A DNA stretch of 64,000 nucleotides, taken from Acidimicrobiales bacterium. GTDB lineage: Bacteria > Actinomycetota > Acidimicrobiia > Acidimicrobiales > SHLQ01. A model generated the notes under the pieces. The model was not told where the DNA came from and did no database searches. It saw only the letters and a list, made by a program, of their open reading frames with translations. Made by a program: the position numbers and the translations under genes. Numbering within the stretch: the first letter of the stretch is position 1; the number at the start of each line of letters is the position of its first letter. Below, one piece after another: positions 14,830 to 23,894 of this stretch. The DNA lies in NCBI GenBank assembly GCA_020628865.1, contig JAHDEJ010000004.1, positions 99,374 to 163,373 on the forward strand, in the 5' to 3' direction.

Positions 14830-15724
14830 GCGGTTCGGCCTCCATCACCAGCTGCGCCATGGCGGCGTCCTGAATTCCGAGGCCGCAGTGATCGGACACC
14901 GTCAGCTGGTTGGCGTCGGATCGGCCACTCGCCCGGCCGGTGAGGATGTCGCCGAGTTCCACGGTGCGATCGTGCGCGCTCGGAACGTGGGCGAGCTCAC
15001 CGACGCGGGAGGTGATGGAGATCTGGTCGGCCACGAACCGGTCGCACCCGAGGACCACGTCCTCGGCAAGCTCACGCTTGCCTTTCATGTCCGATCCCAT
15101 CGCGATCACGTGGGTTCCCGGTGCCAGCATGGAGCGCGTCAGGAGCGGGTCGCGCGATGGCGTGCAGCAGATGACGATGTCGGCATCGGCCACTGCTTCG
15201 TCGGGCGATCCCGCTGCGGTCGCCGCGTTTTCGGCAGCGAAGCGCGCTGCGGTTTCGGGGGACCGGCTCCAGACCGTCACCTGGTCGAGGTCGAACGCTT
15301 CGCGTAGCGCCGCGACCTGATAGGCGGCCTGGATTCCGCCGCCGAGGATGGCGAGCCGCGTCGAGTCGGGCCGGGCGAGCGCCCGTGCACTGACTGCCGA
15401 AGCGGCCGCGGTACGAATCTCGGTGAGCCACCCACCGTCGTCGAGAATGGCGACCGGTGCGCCAGAGTGCGCATCGAGCACGGCCGTGAAGCCGGAGTTC
15501 CCGCCGGCGGGAAATGCGCCGGTGGCCGCCTTGAACGCGAGATGGCCACCGCCGAGGTGGGCGCCTTTCACGTGGAGTTCGCCGCCGTGAGCGAGCGTCA
15601 TGGCGAGCTCGTCCGGGGCGACCACGTTGCCGTCCGACAACGCGCAGAACGCGGCGCGAACCGCCTCGCGGGCGCCGGCGAGCGAAACCCGTGAGCGGAT
15701 GGTGGCCTGGTCGAGTACCTGCAT
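14819..15724 (-). CDS. Ornithine cyclodeaminase / mu-crystallin family protein
   Basis: 301 residues, full family length. The Rossmann motif LAILGGGIQAAYQVAAL is near residue 125-140; HVKGAHLGGGHLAFKAATGAFP and CCTPSRDPLL are typical. Members include ornithine cyclodeaminase, alanine dehydrogenase and ketimine reductases, so the exact reaction cannot be fixed; a role in amino-acid or imine reduction with NAD(P)H is likely. It follows the PLP dehydratase gene with an 18-nt gap on the same strand, suggesting both act on the same amino acid. It overlaps the convergent peroxidase gene by 11 bp. Confidence 0.88.
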   Translation of the reverse strand: MQVLDQATIRSRVSLAGAREAVRAAFCALSDGNVVAPDELAMTLAHGGELHVKGAHLGGGHLAFKAATGAFPAGGNSGFTAVLDAHSGAPVAILDDGGWLTEIRTAAASAVSARALARPDSTRLAILGGGIQAAYQVAALREAFDLDQVTVWSRSPETAARFAAENAATAAGSPDEAVADADIVICCTPSRDPLLTRSMLAPGTHVIAMGSDMKGKRELAEDVVLGCDRFVADQISITSRVGELAHVPSAHDRTVELGDILTGRASGRSDANQLTVSDHCGLGIQDAAMAQLVMEAEPLSP

Positions 15725-15742
15725 CCGCTCAGTATGGAACGG

Positions 15743-16714
15743 TCAGTCGCCGCCGGCCGCCTCGAGCATCGCCTGCAGACCCTCTGCGGAAACGTTCGCG
15801 CCGCAACTCACGGCCACCAACCGGGAGCCGGGATGATGAGCGGCGTAGCTCGTGGTTGCGGCGAGCGCGACGCCCGCAGCCCCTTCGACGAGCTGGTGGT
15901 GATCATCGACCATGTTGCGAACCGCCCGGGCGATGTCCTGTTCGCTCACGTCGATCCATTCGTCCACGAGGTTCCGGCAGATGTCGAACGTGATGGTGTC
16001 GTCCTCGAGCCCGCCGGCCGTGCCGTCGGAGAACGTGGGGAGGAACTCTGGGGTGATGATGGCGTCGGCGACGATCGATGCGGCCATGGCCCGATCGTTC
16101 GCGGCGGACGCACCGATCACGCGAGTGGTCGGGGACTGGGCCTTGACCCATGTGGCGATGCCACTGATCAGCCCGCCACCGCCGACCGCCACGATCAATG
16201 CGTCGGGTAGCGGCCCGTCCTCGAGCAGTTCCTTGCCCGCCGTGCCCTGGCCGGCGACGATCGCCGGATCGTTGTACGGCGACACATACGTGATGCCGGT
16301 CGCCTCGCTGTGCTGCCGTGCGGCCACTTCTGCGGCGTTCGAGTCGGTGTCGTCGACGAACGTGATCTCGGCGCCAAGTCGTCGAATCTGGTCGACCTTG
16401 GACGGCGAAGCGGTTCGCGGCAGAAAGATCGTCGCTTCGATGCCCCGACTCGCCGCTGCGGTGGCCACGCCGATCCCGTGATTGCCCGACGAGGCGGTGA
16501 CCACGCCTCCGGCGGCGGTCCGATCGTCGAGTGAGTGCACGACGTTCGCCGAACCACGAACCTTGAAGCTTCCGGTCCGTTGCAGGTGCTCGCACTTGAT
16601 CGCGATCTCCGCACCGTGTCGTTCCGAGAGCGGCGCCGACTCGAGAAGCGGCGTGCGAAGCACATGTGGCTCGATCCGGACGGCAGCGGCCTCGATCATT
16701 TCCGGGTCGATCAT
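15743..16714 (-). CDS. PLP-dependent threonine/serine dehydratase-like enzyme (fold type II)
   Basis: 323 residues. The PLP lysine lies in RTGSFKVRGSANVV, the phosphate loop is VAVGGGGLISG, and SSGNHGIGVA is the Asn-containing substrate loop. This is the catabolic threonine dehydratase/serine racemase branch, without the C-terminal ACT regulatory domain of biosynthetic IlvA. It deaminates a hydroxyamino acid or racemises serine. The start MIDPEMIEAAA at 16714 is chosen because family alignment begins there; the longer open frame overlaps the upstream membrane protein gap. Upstream partner of the cyclodeaminase-like gene. Confidence 0.88.
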   Translation of the reverse strand: MIDPEMIEAAAVRIEPHVLRTPLLESAPLSERHGAEIAIKCEHLQRTGSFKVRGSANVVHSLDDRTAAGGVVTASSGNHGIGVATAAASRGIEATIFLPRTASPSKVDQIRRLGAEITFVDDTDSNAAEVAARQHSEATGITYVSPYNDPAIVAGQGTAGKELLEDGPLPDALIVAVGGGGLISGIATWVKAQSPTTRVIGASAANDRAMAASIVADAIITPEFLPTFSDGTAGGLEDDTITFDICRNLVDEWIDVSEQDIARAVRNMVDDHHQLVEGAAGVALAATTSYAAHHPGSRLVAVSCGANVSAEGLQAMLEAAGGD

Positions 16715-16760
16715 TTGATGTCCATTCCCCGCCAACTCGAACGCTGTGCCGCCACACACC

Positions 16761-17759
16761 CTATTCGGGCGCCACGTCCGCAGCCCATCCACCGAGTGCG
16801 TGGTAGACGGCCGCCAGCGACGCTGCCTGAATCGCTGCGCTCGCCGCCGCTGCCATCGATCCGAGCAGCGGGCCGATGATCGGGAGTGCAACCTGATCCA
16901 GTGGCATCAGCGCGGTTGCCACCACGCTGCCCGGGAGGACGGCGATCACGACGGCGCGAAGGCCGAATTCCCATTTGCCCGCCACCGCCTGTCGAGCAGC
17001 CGGCAGGACGTACCGGCCCGATGGAGTCAGTGCCACCGCTGCCAGGATGGCCGCCACGTACGGTGCCGCGGTGGCGGCCAGCCCGACGGCAATGGGCACG
17101 GTCAGCAGCGCTGACAACGGTTCTTCGAGAGCAAGAAGGATGATGGCCGCGGCAGTGCCGGCTGCGATGACCCAAAGCGCCGCGTGCACGGCCACGAGCT
17201 GGCCGATTCGAGTAAACGCACCGCGGACGGCCTCGTGGGCACTGATCGGTGCACCAGTTCGCTCCGCGTGAAACAGCCGGATCCATGCGATCTCAAAGAA
17301 TCCGTAGATCGCGAAGAGCACGACGAGGCTGACGGCCATTCTGAAATCGATGAGATCGAGCGGGTTCGTCTGGTCGAACACGTCGAGTCGTTCCGCTGTC
17401 CTGCCGAAGCTGGCACCCGCAGCGGGGGCGGTGCCGACTCGGTTGATTGCTTCCTCAACGACCCCGATGAGGAAGACGGTGAGTCCGAGTGCGATGGCGA
17501 GGGATGCCGCAGGCTTGGCGGAGCGTGTTGCGAGCACGATCGTCGTGTTGAACACGTGTCTCGCCTGTTCGCCGGTCGGGTATTCCGGTCCATCAGCGTT
17601 GGGGACAGGCAGTGGCGGTGGAAATCGCGACGGTGGCGGCGGCAGCGATGGTGGGGGCCATGCCGGTGGCGGTGGGAGCGTGGGAGATTGGCTTGGCGAC
17701 GCACCCACCCCCGTTGGCTTGCGTGGGCGAGGTGGCGGCGTCGGCGGGAAGAGAGACAA
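16761..17759 (-). CDS. Membrane protein with proline-rich cytoplasmic N-terminus
   Basis: 332 residues from a TTG start at 17759, three bases after the amidase stop. Residues 1-60 are nearly half proline (PPPPAWPPPSLPPPPS), followed by about five to six hydrophobic segments (around 85-103, 138-160, 187-213, 218-245, 260-300). It resembles DUF4013/glycerophosphoryl-diester-phosphodiesterase-type membrane proteins only in general layout. I do not recognise the family. The proline-rich tail is common in actinobacterial membrane proteins and may bind partners. Probably co-transcribed with the amidase upstream. Confidence 0.75.
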   Translation of the reverse strand: MSLFPPTPPPRPRKPTGVGASPSQSPTLPPPPAWPPPSLPPPPSRFPPPLPVPNADGPEYPTGEQARHVFNTTIVLATRSAKPAASLAIALGLTVFLIGVVEEAINRVGTAPAAGASFGRTAERLDVFDQTNPLDLIDFRMAVSLVVLFAIYGFFEIAWIRLFHAERTGAPISAHEAVRGAFTRIGQLVAVHAALWVIAAGTAAAIILLALEEPLSALLTVPIAVGLAATAAPYVAAILAAVALTPSGRYVLPAARQAVAGKWEFGLRAVVIAVLPGSVVATALMPLDQVALPIIGPLLGSMAAAASAAIQAASLAAVYHALGGWAADVAPE

Positions 17760-17762
17760 CGG

Positions 17763-19025
17763 TCAGATGGAGCGTTGGGCCGCTTCGAACGCCGTGCCGA
17801 GCGTGAGTACGAGCTCGTCTTCGCCGGATCGACCGGTGAAGAGCATGCCGAGCGGCATGCCGTTGGCGGCCGTGCCGAATGGGACGGTGAGGGATGGCTG
17901 GCCGGTCAGGTTGAAGAGCGCAACGTTGCCGGTCCTGCGATCCCGCGGCTCGTCGGCGACGGTGGCGAGTCGGCTGGCTCCACCCCGCAGGGTCGGGCAG
18001 AGCAGGACGTCGACCGTCTTCTGCTGTTCGGCCACGACCGCCATGATGCGGCGTTGCTCGGCGAGGGCGGCGGCGTAGTCGTCGTCGCTCACGCCTTGGT
18101 AGAAGTCGAGCCAGGTCGAGAATTCCGCCCCGAGCGCTCCGTCCGGCGCCGCTGCGATTTTGTCGCCGTAGATGTCGAACAGGTCGCGTCCGAGCACGTT
18201 GGTGTGTTCATCAGCCGCCGCCAGGTCGATGCCGAGATCCACCTCGGTGACCGAGTAGCACAGCTGCTCGACGAGTCGCACGCCTTCCTCGAATGCGCGC
18301 ACGACATCCGCATCGCAGTGCTCGAGGAAGTCGCCGGTGAGCACGGCCACCTTCAGTTCGGGCGTGAACGTCGGGTCCACCGAGGTATCCGGCCAGCCCG
18401 GGTTTTGGATGTGCACAAGCGCCTGGGCAGCGAGGGGTACGGACGAGGCGATCGGACCGAGATGGTCGAGGTTTCGGGCACACACGCTCATCCCGACATT
18501 CGACACGCGACCGAAGGATGGTTTCAGGCCGACCACGCCGCACGCTGCGGCGGGAACCCGAATCGAACCGCCGGTGTCGGAGCCCAGCGCGAGCGGGGCA
18601 AGGCCGGCGGCGACCGCGATCGCCGAGCCGGAGGAGGAGCCTCCCGGGTGATGCCCGGGATTGTGCGGATTGTGGGCATCCCCGAGATGGGGGTTCAGGC
18701 CGCTCGTGCCACAGGCAAGTTCCGTCATGTGGGTCTTTCCGAGGATGGCCACCCCGGCAGCGCGCAGGCGCCCAACCGCACGAGCATCCGCTGTAGCGGC
18801 CGGTGCGTCGTCGAAGAGCGACGAGCCGTTTCCGGTCGGAAGGCCGGCGACGTCCATGTTGTCCTTCACCGCAACGGTCAAGCCATCGATCGGGCTCCTC
18901 AGCTCGCCAGCCTGGGAACGGTCGGCCGATGCGGCCTTGGCCGCAGCGAAGCCGTCGTGATCGACGTGAACGAACGCGTTGAACTCGTCCTTCTCCACCG
19001 CCTCGAGCAGTTCCTGGTCGTTCAT
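17763..19025 (-). CDS. Amidase (amidase signature family)
   Basis: 420 residues. The Ser-cisSer-Lys triad is visible: Lys in LTVAVKDNMDVAG, cis-Ser in HHPGGSSSGSA and the nucleophile Ser in GSDTGGSIRVPAA. AS-family enzymes hydrolyse amides such as acetamide, indoleacetamide or acyl-amides; substrate undetermined. The start MNDQELLEAVE at 19025 has AAGGA seven bases upstream. The upstream neighbour on the same strand, an LLM oxidoreductase, ends 67 nt earlier. Confidence 0.92.
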   Translation of the reverse strand: MNDQELLEAVEKDEFNAFVHVDHDGFAAAKAASADRSQAGELRSPIDGLTVAVKDNMDVAGLPTGNGSSLFDDAPAATADARAVGRLRAAGVAILGKTHMTELACGTSGLNPHLGDAHNPHNPGHHPGGSSSGSAIAVAAGLAPLALGSDTGGSIRVPAAACGVVGLKPSFGRVSNVGMSVCARNLDHLGPIASSVPLAAQALVHIQNPGWPDTSVDPTFTPELKVAVLTGDFLEHCDADVVRAFEEGVRLVEQLCYSVTEVDLGIDLAAADEHTNVLGRDLFDIYGDKIAAAPDGALGAEFSTWLDFYQGVSDDDYAAALAEQRRIMAVVAEQQKTVDVLLCPTLRGGASRLATVADEPRDRRTGNVALFNLTGQPSLTVPFGTAANGMPLGMLFTGRSGEDELVLTLGTAFEAAQRSI

Positions 19026-19092
19026 ACCGCCATCCTTGTCCGTGGTCCGCCGGGCGACGCCGATGCGTCGTCTTTCCATCGGCAGCGAACGG

Positions 19093-20010
19093 TCAGGACT
19101 TCAGGGCGGTGGCGATGTCGCCTGCGGCCTCCACCGAGGCGGCAACGTCTTCCGCAACGACCTTCATGTTGATGATCGACGCGCCGGCCTCGGCATATGG
19201 GCGCATCGCGTCGGCCACGTCCTGCGCGGTGCCGTAGGGCGTGTACTTCTCGAACGCTTCGAACGGCACCTTGTAGAAGGCCTCCATCTCGGCGGCCACG
19301 AGCTCTCGAGCCCGGGCGGGAGTATCGGCCACGCCCACCCATGGTTGGTAGCCGTGGACCCAGGGAACATCGATCCGACCCGCCGTCGCCGCCATTTCGT
19401 CGACCATGGCGAGCGCTTCGGTGAACCGGCGAACCGAGCACCACGCGGCGATCCACCCGTCGCCGATTCTGGCGGTCCGGGCCAGTGCCGCATCGGAGCG
19501 GCCGCCGATGAGGATCGGGATCGGTGGGTCGATGGCCGGCCGGATCTGGGCCTCGTCCACCTGGAAGAACTCGCCGATGCTCGTCACCGGAGCGCCGGTG
19601 GCCAGTTGGCGAAGCAGCGTCAACGACTCGTCGGTTCGGCGACCCCGGGTTTTCGGATCGACGCCGCACACCTCGATCTCGTGACGGTCCTCGCCACCGA
19701 CGCCGACGCCCAGCAGGATGCGGCCGGGAGCGATCGTGTTCAACGTGGCGAGCTGGCGGGCGACCGGCAGCGGGTGACGCAGCGCCAGCAGGTACACGCT
19801 GATCATCACGTGCATTGTCGGGTGGGTCTGCGACAGCGCGGCGATCTCCACGACGCCGTCGGTGCCGGACCCGTCCCGAAAGGAGACATGGTCGGCAATG
19901 AAGACCTGGTCGACGCCGCCGTCGGCGAGCCGACGCATCATGGCCTGCTTGTCGTCGAAGCTCGCCGTCCAGAAGTCGGTTGGTGTTGCGCAGCCGACCC
20001 GCAGCGTCAT
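19093..20010 (-). CDS. LLM-class (probably F420-dependent) oxidoreductase
   Basis: 305 residues of the luciferase-like monooxygenase TIM barrel. GRILLGVGVGGEDRHE and PPIPILIGGRSDAALARTARIGDGWI are characteristic of F420- or flavin-dependent members. No flavin reductase is adjacent, and the organism type uses F420, so F420 is the likelier cofactor. The start at 20010 overlaps the stop of the carotenoid oxygenase gene by 4 bp (ATGA), indicating translational coupling and a shared pathway. Confidence 0.88.
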   Translation of the reverse strand: MTLRVGCATPTDFWTASFDDKQAMMRRLADGGVDQVFIADHVSFRDGSGTDGVVEIAALSQTHPTMHVMISVYLLALRHPLPVARQLATLNTIAPGRILLGVGVGGEDRHEIEVCGVDPKTRGRRTDESLTLLRQLATGAPVTSIGEFFQVDEAQIRPAIDPPIPILIGGRSDAALARTARIGDGWIAAWCSVRRFTEALAMVDEMAATAGRIDVPWVHGYQPWVGVADTPARARELVAAEMEAFYKVPFEAFEKYTPYGTAQDVADAMRPYAEAGASIINMKVVAEDVAASVEAAGDIATALKS

Positions 20011-21515
20011 GCGTGCGTCTCGAGGTCTTCGAGTGGAGCCCAGGTGGAATGCGTGCCGCTCGAGATTCGTTCGGGCAGCCGGATCCGGGCGACGGGGCCA
20101 TCGGCCGGTGCTGCAGCATCGAGGACGACGCACTCCGAGACGTCGTTGACGAGGTCGCTCGTGAACGTGACGAGGTAGCCGTCGTCTTCGGCCGTGGACC
20201 CGGCGCGCGGTGCCATGACCGTCTCTGAGACGAATGTGCCTTCGGCAAACTCGACGAGTTCCTCGGTTCCGGCATCCACGTCACGTTTGACCAGCGCATC
20301 GAAGGCGAAGAGGCCATGGGTGCATCGCGCCTCGTAGGAGTAGCGGTGGCGTCGACCGGCGTGGCGGCCGTTGATCATCGGAAACTCGAGACACCGGTCC
20401 GACAGTGACTCCTCCCGGCATTCCCCGGTGGCCAGGTTGAACCGCCACCGATGCGGGCGAGCCTCGAGCACGTTCATGTCGAGTGTTTCGAAGCCCTTGT
20501 GCTGGCCAGCGAACCGATCTGCCCCACGGGCGGTCGGGTTGTGTTGGAAGAAGCCGTCGAGTACGACTTCGTCGCCGTCCTCGTAGGCGTTGGTCCAGTG
20601 CAGAACGAATGTGGGGTCGGCCTCGAACCAGCGAATGTCGGCCGTGGTGCCATGGCGCGGGATGAGTGCGAAGCGGCTCGGCAGGTCGCGGTTGAAGGTG
20701 TTGGAGTAGTAGCCGTCGGCGAGCGCCTGCGGCTCCCAATAAAGCGGCAGGTCGTTGAGGATCGACCAGTTCTCGGTGAACGCCATGTCGTGGGGGAGGC
20801 GTGGGCCGGGGAGCGGAATGTCCTCGTAGGTCACGAGCTCGCCGGAGGCGTCGACGACGCCGTAGTGCATGTGGGGGGCCTCTGCCGAGTAGTTGAAGAA
20901 GAGGAGGTCGCCCGTGTGCTCGTCGATCTTCGGGTGGGCAGAGATCCCTTCGCTCGGGAATCCCCGGCCCCACTCCGGCCGAACGGCCGGCCCGGTCCAG
21001 TCGGTGCGTCCCTGGGGGTCGAGGGATCGGGGGTCCATGGCCCAGAACTCACCGCATTGGTAGAAGCTGGCCAACGCCTGCCCACGATGAACGATCACGT
21101 CGGTGCTGCCGTTGTCCTTCATCATCGTGCGGGCGCCGGACCCCTGCTCGGCGATTGCGTTCGAGGGGTGTTCGGTGATGCCCGCCCACAGGCTGCGGGC
21201 TGCTTCCTGCTCGGCGAGGAAACCGTCGGTTCGCACGAACCGGCTCGTGTAGCGGGCGGTTCCGGATTCGAACGACATGGCGTGCATGAGCGCATCGCCG
21301 TCGAACGGGTGGTACCGCTTGATGGGTTCGAAGAGGGCCGTCTCCGTGTTTCGAAGGTAGACGCCGTTGAGATCGGACGGGATCTCGCCTTCGACCACGT
21401 CGAGGTCCCATGCGTCGTACTCGTTGACCTGCGGGCGCCAGACGCCCGTGCGGTAGGGATGATCGTCGTCCGGCGGAAGGGCGGAGTCCGCCGTGCCGAG
21501 GATCTGGACCTGCAT
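20007..21515 (-). CDS. Carotenoid cleavage oxygenase family protein
   Basis: 502-residue retinal-pigment-epithelium-65-type beta-propeller. All four iron-binding histidines can be placed: ISAHPKID, RLPHDMAFTENW, FVLHWTNAYEDGD and SSGTHSTW near the C-terminus. Enzymes of this family cleave carotenoids, apocarotenoids or stilbene-type lignin dimers with O2. The neighbouring CoA ligase and thiolases favour breakdown of the cleavage product over pigment synthesis. Start MQVQILGTADSALPP at 21515; divergent from the TetR gene with 60 bp between starts. Confidence 0.93.
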   Translation of the reverse strand: MQVQILGTADSALPPDDDHPYRTGVWRPQVNEYDAWDLDVVEGEIPSDLNGVYLRNTETALFEPIKRYHPFDGDALMHAMSFESGTARYTSRFVRTDGFLAEQEAARSLWAGITEHPSNAIAEQGSGARTMMKDNGSTDVIVHRGQALASFYQCGEFWAMDPRSLDPQGRTDWTGPAVRPEWGRGFPSEGISAHPKIDEHTGDLLFFNYSAEAPHMHYGVVDASGELVTYEDIPLPGPRLPHDMAFTENWSILNDLPLYWEPQALADGYYSNTFNRDLPSRFALIPRHGTTADIRWFEADPTFVLHWTNAYEDGDEVVLDGFFQHNPTARGADRFAGQHKGFETLDMNVLEARPHRWRFNLATGECREESLSDRCLEFPMINGRHAGRRHRYSYEARCTHGLFAFDALVKRDVDAGTEELVEFAEGTFVSETVMAPRAGSTAEDDGYLVTFTSDLVNDVSECVVLDAAAPADGPVARIRLPERISSGTHSTWAPLEDLETHA

Positions 21516-21575
21516 TTGGCCTCCCGGGTCTCGTGCGTTGCGCTCGGCAACATTTGCAAGTGCTACTCTACAAAC
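21516..21575. promoter_or_regulatory. Divergent promoter/operator region of the TetR locus
   Basis: 60 bp between the carotenoid oxygenase and TetR genes. TTTGCA (21553-21558) and TACAAA (21569-21574) form a loose inverted repeat abutting the TetR start, a common place for TetR autorepression. The stretch is locally AT-rich. The operator assignment is weak. Confidence 0.35.
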
Positions 21576-22292
21576 ATGCAGGTCGATCTGTCGACGACTG
21601 CGACGGACACCGCCCCGCCCGGCGACCCGATCGACCGCCACGACGGCCCTCGCACGTCGGTCGACGACCTGCTCGGCTCCGCACGAACCGGAACGGCACG
21701 CACCGAACGCAGCCGCCGCACGCGCGCCGCCCTCGTAGCGGGCGTGCGCGAGGAGCTTCGGCAAACCGGCGCCTTCACCGCCGACACCGTCGCGGAACGG
21801 GCCGCGTGCTCACCCGCCACCTTCTACGGGCACTTCGCCACGAAGGACGACGCACTCGCCTCCGCATTCGAACTGGTCCTCGTCGAACTTGCGACCGTTC
21901 CCGAGCAGACCCTCACCGTCGAGGCGCTTCAACGCAACGGACTCGACCACACCATCGATGCCTGGGTGAACCGCCAGGTCGCGTTCTTCCGAGATGAGAG
22001 CCTCGTCTTCCGGGCCGCCCTTGCTCGCCTTCCCTTCCACCGGGGCATCCGCCACGCCTACCGAGAGGCCGAGCGCGTCGCGCTCCACCAACTGGTCGGA
22101 TTCGTCGCCGGCGGTCAGTCGCTCGGGCTGATTCGGACGGAGGATCCGGACCAGCTCGCCGAAGCGTTTCTCGTCCTTTCGCAGGGGCTCAACAACCCAC
22201 ATGCGTTGCGGCCCGAAGCGGCGCACGTGCGCACACACCTCGGCCGCGCCCTCGTCGCCAGCCTCGAGCCCCGCAAGGAGCATCGATCATGA
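21576..22292 (+). CDS. TetR family transcriptional regulator
   Basis: 238 residues. The helix-turn-helix is at about 45-90 (SRRTRAALVAGVREEL, FTADTVAERAACSPATFYGHFATKDDAL), followed by an all-helical ligand domain. An unusually long, probably disordered N-terminal arm of about 40 residues (MQVDLSTTATDTAPPGDP) precedes the HTH. It sits between the two divergent arms of the locus, and its stop overlaps the CoA ligase start as ATGA. It probably represses both arms and is relieved by an acyl-CoA or aromatic intermediate (inference). Confidence 0.9.
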   Translation: MQVDLSTTATDTAPPGDPIDRHDGPRTSVDDLLGSARTGTARTERSRRTRAALVAGVREELRQTGAFTADTVAERAACSPATFYGHFATKDDALASAFELVLVELATVPEQTLTVEALQRNGLDHTIDAWVNRQVAFFRDESLVFRAALARLPFHRGIRHAYREAERVALHQLVGFVAGGQSLGLIRTEDPDQLAEAFLVLSQGLNNPHALRPEAAHVRTHLGRALVASLEPRKEHRS

Positions 22293-23890
22293 CCGGACTC
22301 GACAGTTGGCTGTCGGCGGCGATCGCCGCTCGGCCTGACGAACCGGCGCTGGTCGATGCGCCCAACCGATCCACGTTCTCGACCGGCGACGCACGGTCTC
22401 TCACCTGGCGGGAGGTCGATCGGTCCGTCAATTCGCTGGCCGCCGGATTGCAGGCCAACGGTGTCGGCGTGGGCGATGCGGTCGCCATGCAACTGCCGAA
22501 CGTGGTCGAACTCCCGCTCGTCATCCTCGCCTGCATTCGTATCGGCGCCGTCGCCGTGCCGTTTCCTGTGCAGCACCGCGAGTATGAGCTGCGCCACGGG
22601 TTCGGTGCCGCGAACGTCCGAGCGTTCGTGACGTCACCTCGCGACGATCGGCCCGACTGGGTCAACGTCACTGCGCAGATCTGTGCGGAACACGCCGCCC
22701 GGCAGTTGCTCCTCGGCGACGAGACGAGCGACGGTCACGTCACGATTGCCGATGAGGGAGTCAGCCCGGTCGCGCATGCGGCGAAATCGACCGACGTCGC
22801 AACGGTCTGTTGGACCTCCGGCACGACGGGCACGCCGAAAGGGGTGCCGCGCACGCACGCCATGTGGCAGGCAACATCGGGCTTCCAGGTGGATGAGCTC
22901 GGCCTTGGTCCGGACGAACGAATCCTCTGTCCGTTCCCGCTCGTGAACATGGGTGGCATCGGCGGCATGCTCGTTCCCTGGCTCGAGACCGGGTCGATGC
23001 TCGTGCTGCACCACCCGATCGACCTACCGGTCTTCCTCGGTCAGCTCGGATCGCACGCGATCACCTACACCGTTGCACCGCCGCCATTGCTCAACATGCT
23101 GCTCCGCAACGATGCGCTCCTCGAGGGCGTGGACATGAGCAGCATCCGGGCGATCACGTCCGGCTCGGCGCCGTTGGATCCCTGGATGGTGGCCGGTTGG
23201 GATGAGCGCGGCATCGAGATCGTGAACGCCTTCGGCTCGAACGAAGGAGCATCGCTCCTGTCGACGAAGGCCACCGTCCCGAATCCCGAGGAGCGTGCTC
23301 GCTACTTCCCCATGCCCCAACGTGACGGCGTCGCCGTGCGTCTCGTGGACCTCGACTCCGACGAGGAGATCGATACGACCGGTCAACCAGGCGAGCTGCG
23401 ATTCCGCGGGCCCAACGTCTTCACCGGCTACCTCGGTTCCGACGGTTCCGAGTTCGACGCCGACGGCTGGTACCGGACCGGAGACGTCTTCGAGTACGGC
23501 GCGTCGGTCGACGGCGACCGGCTCCTGCGGTTCATCGATCGAGCGAAGGACATCATCATCCGCGGCGGCATGAACGTGTCCGCCGCCGAGGTGGAAGCGT
23601 TGCTGTCCACCCACGACGCCGTCACCGAATGCGCCGTCGTCGGCTACCCCGACCCGGACCTCGGCGAGCGGGTCGGCGTCTTCGTCGTTCCGGCCGAGTC
23701 CGCGTCGCCAACGGTTGACGACCTCACCGCACACCTGCGCACGCTGGGAGTCGCCAGCTACAAACACCCCGAGCTCGTCGAGCTGATCGACCCGTTGCCA
23801 CGCAACCCCGTCGGCAAGGTCGTGAAGCCCGAATTGCGAGCACGGTTGACCGAACAGATCGAGAACCCGACCCGAACAGACAGGACCTGA
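22289..23890 (+). CDS. AMP-forming acyl-CoA ligase
   Basis: 533 residues of the ANL superfamily. The AMP-binding P-loop is TSGTTGTPKGVP near 172-183, the adenylate motif is FGSNEGAS, the hinge is DRAKDIIIRGGMNVSAAEVE, and the C-terminal catalytic Lys lies in NPVGKVVK. It activates a carboxylic acid to its CoA thioester, either a fatty acid or an aromatic acid. The ATGA overlap with the TetR gene and the two thiolases downstream place it at the head of a beta-oxidation-like sequence for the acid produced by this locus. Confidence 0.93.
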   Translation: MTGLDSWLSAAIAARPDEPALVDAPNRSTFSTGDARSLTWREVDRSVNSLAAGLQANGVGVGDAVAMQLPNVVELPLVILACIRIGAVAVPFPVQHREYELRHGFGAANVRAFVTSPRDDRPDWVNVTAQICAEHAARQLLLGDETSDGHVTIADEGVSPVAHAAKSTDVATVCWTSGTTGTPKGVPRTHAMWQATSGFQVDELGLGPDERILCPFPLVNMGGIGGMLVPWLETGSMLVLHHPIDLPVFLGQLGSHAITYTVAPPPLLNMLLRNDALLEGVDMSSIRAITSGSAPLDPWMVAGWDERGIEIVNAFGSNEGASLLSTKATVPNPEERARYFPMPQRDGVAVRLVDLDSDEEIDTTGQPGELRFRGPNVFTGYLGSDGSEFDADGWYRTGDVFEYGASVDGDRLLRFIDRAKDIIIRGGMNVSAAEVEALLSTHDAVTECAVVGYPDPDLGERVGVFVVPAESASPTVDDLTAHLRTLGVASYKHPELVELIDPLPRNPVGKVVKPELRARLTEQIENPTRTDRT

Positions 23891-23894
23891 AGCC

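Noticed and set aside
16761-17759. Signal-peptide secreted protein reading of the Pro-rich N-terminus
   Set aside because: The N-terminal 60 residues are Pro-rich without a hydrophobic core, and several membrane helices follow, so it is a cytoplasmic tail of a membrane protein.
17184-19172. 662-codon plus-strand frame across the amidase
   Set aside because: The amidase on the minus strand has full catalytic motifs; this frame is rich in Arg, Gly and Glu from codon-bias and has no domain.
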